Assembly: GCF_000716675.1 (NCBI RefSeq)
Contig: NZ_JNXT01000041.1
Span: forward strand, 13,909 to 77,908
DNA: 64,000 nt
DNA from: Streptomyces alboflavus
GTDB taxonomy: Bacteria > Actinomycetota > Actinomycetes > Streptomycetales > Streptomycetaceae
Direction of reading: 5' to 3'
Position 1 is the first letter of the stretch, and each line of letters begins with the position of its first letter. Under the pieces are notes generated by a model. That model was given only the letters and a program-made list of their open reading frames with translations, was not told the origin of the DNA and made no database searches. This document shows, in pieces, positions 63,219 through 64,000 of the stretch. The position numbers were made by a program, and so were the translations under genes.

Positions 63219-64000
63219 TCAGTACGCGGTGGTCCGGCGCGGCTGCACGCGGGCGGCACGGGCGCGTCCGGGCCGAACCCTCGCCCCGGGGCCACCGCCA
63301 CCCCTCGCACCCGCGCCCAACAGCCCCGCCCGGAACAGCCCGTACGTGATCCGCCGCGCCGCCGCGGCCTCCAGCTCGTCCCGCAGCGGGCCCGCGCGCA
63401 GGACGGCCTCGGGGCCGAGGAGGCCCTCGACGACGGCGAGCGCGCCCGCGGTGTCGCCGTGGTCGAGGCGTTCGCGGACGCCGGTGAGGCAATCGGGGCG
63501 GCGGTGGGCCTCGTCGATGGCGCGCAGGCACGGCAGCGGGGGGCCGCCGAGGGCGACGAGGAGTTCCTCGCGCCGCACCTCGGCCGGGTCGTGGTCGAGC
63601 GCGGCGAGGACACCGTCGACGAGTCCGATGCGGTGCCGGGCGCCCCGGCAGTCCACTGCGCGCGGGTCGCCCGTCCGGTCGGGGGTGCGGGACGGCGGGC
63701 GCGGCGGGCGGTCCGGTACGAGCGCCGCGGCGACGAGCGGGTGCAGCCCGTCGGCGTCCAGGGCACCGGTGCGCAGCAGTTCGAGGTCGGGCAGGACCCA
63801 CGTGGCGGCGTCGGGCAGGACGGGCGGCGCGGCCCGGTCCTGGCCACGCCCGCCGACACGGCCCTCGGCACGGTCCTGGCCATGTCGGCCGACACGCCCC
63901 CCGGGCCGACCACCGGAACGCCCGCCGCCCCCGCCGCCCACGACCTCCCCCCCGCCCGCCCCGCCCGCCCCGACCGCCCCGTCCAGGCGCAGCACCACCC
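63219..64000 (-). CDS. Hypothetical protein, upstream gene of the AAA/VWA operon (5' end outside or at window edge)
   Basis: At least 260 codons, open to the window edge. The first ~60 residues visible are a Gly/Arg-rich low-complexity stretch; the conserved-looking part starts near VLPDAATWVLPDLELLRTGA and continues with HDPAEVRREELLVALGGPPL, GALAVVEGLLGPEAVLRAGP and RRITYGLFRAGLLG. All-helical and without catalytic motifs. In other streptomycetes genes of this type precede the MoxR/VWA pair, so it is probably a partner protein. The start may be the GTG at 63998 or beyond the window. Confidence 0.6.
   Translation of the reverse strand, partial: VVLRLDGAVGAGGAGGGEVVGGGGGGRSGGRPGGRVGRHGQDRAEGRVGGRGQDRAAPPVLPDAATWVLPDLELLRTGALDADGLHPLVAAALVPDRPPRPPSRTPDRTGDPRAVDCRGARHRIGLVDGVLAALDHDPAEVRREELLVALGGPPLPCLRAIDEAHRRPDCLTGVRERLDHGDTAGALAVVEGLLGPEAVLRAGPLRDELEAAAARRITYGLFRAGLLGAGARGGGGPGARVRPGRARAARVQPRRTTAY

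Overview
The window is a GC-rich actinobacterial chromosome segment, almost certainly from a Streptomyces. Codon third positions are dominated by G and C, GTG and TTG starts are frequent, and many genes are translationally coupled by 4-base overlaps. The conserved block clpB ... hspR-dnaJ-grpE-dnaK is arranged as in Streptomyces, with HspR operators (HAIR, CTTGAGT-N7-ACTCAAG) at both heat-shock promoters. There are no rRNA genes, no CRISPR array and no phage structural genes. One tRNA gene, tRNA-Gly(CCC), is present.

Layout. 1-5.4 kb: the end of a PLP aminotransferase, a PIG-V-like membrane protein, a YbjN protein, clpB, and a PPOX-family flavoprotein whose upstream region holds the clpB HAIR. 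5.4-14.9 kb: an accessory region with five paralogous LuxR-type regulators (three, then two, all on the plus strand), a probable exported peptide with two GDV(A/S)WS repeats overlapping a decayed Rieske-like gene, and a minus-strand set of MBL hydrolase, MmyB-like XRE regulator and a small protein. 14.9-20.1 kb: a hypothetical gene and the dnaK operon. 20.1-29 kb: a large Fe-S oxidoreductase, an FG-GAP lipoprotein, then an island of XRE regulators and small coupled genes. Two copies of a ~230 bp direct repeat lie in this island, and each copy carries the 3' end of the FG-GAP gene. 29-36.8 kb: four tandem exported FG-GAP (integrin-alpha-like) proteins and a Yip1-family membrane protein. 36.8-41 kb: phosphoribosyltransferase and dcd, a 52-aa zinc-ribbon protein, tRNA-Gly, and a dynamin-like GTPase with more relaxed codon use.

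41-45.3 kb: a self-contained catabolic locus with a DUF2848 protein divergent from MFS transporter, carbon-nitrogen hydrolase and cupin genes, plus a GntR regulator. The same 17-bp operator-like sequence lies in the divergent promoter and in front of gntR. 45.5-54 kb: a hypothetical protein, a flavoprotein, a PobA-like hydroxylase with a changed substrate-site residue, an O-methyltransferase with an unrecognised N-terminal domain, an SDR/TetR divergent pair with a palindromic operator, and a CGNR regulator, small protein and Tat-exported hydrolase group containing an exact 5 x 19 bp tandem repeat. 54-64 kb: a Tat-exported PhoA-type phosphatase, a 704-aa fusion of a TerD domain to a PD-(D/E)XK nuclease-like domain, a PucR-type regulator, a DUF4394 secreted protein, and an operon of a MoxR-like AAA ATPase with a VWA/HExxH protein.

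Candidates for undescribed systems, best first: the TerD-nuclease fusion; the five-paralogue regulator cluster with its exported peptide; the operator-linked DUF2848/MFS/hydrolase/cupin pathway; and the repeat-flanked XRE plus H-x3-C-x2-C small-protein modules. Starts and ends were read from the sequence. Functions rest on motif recognition only, since no searches were possible.
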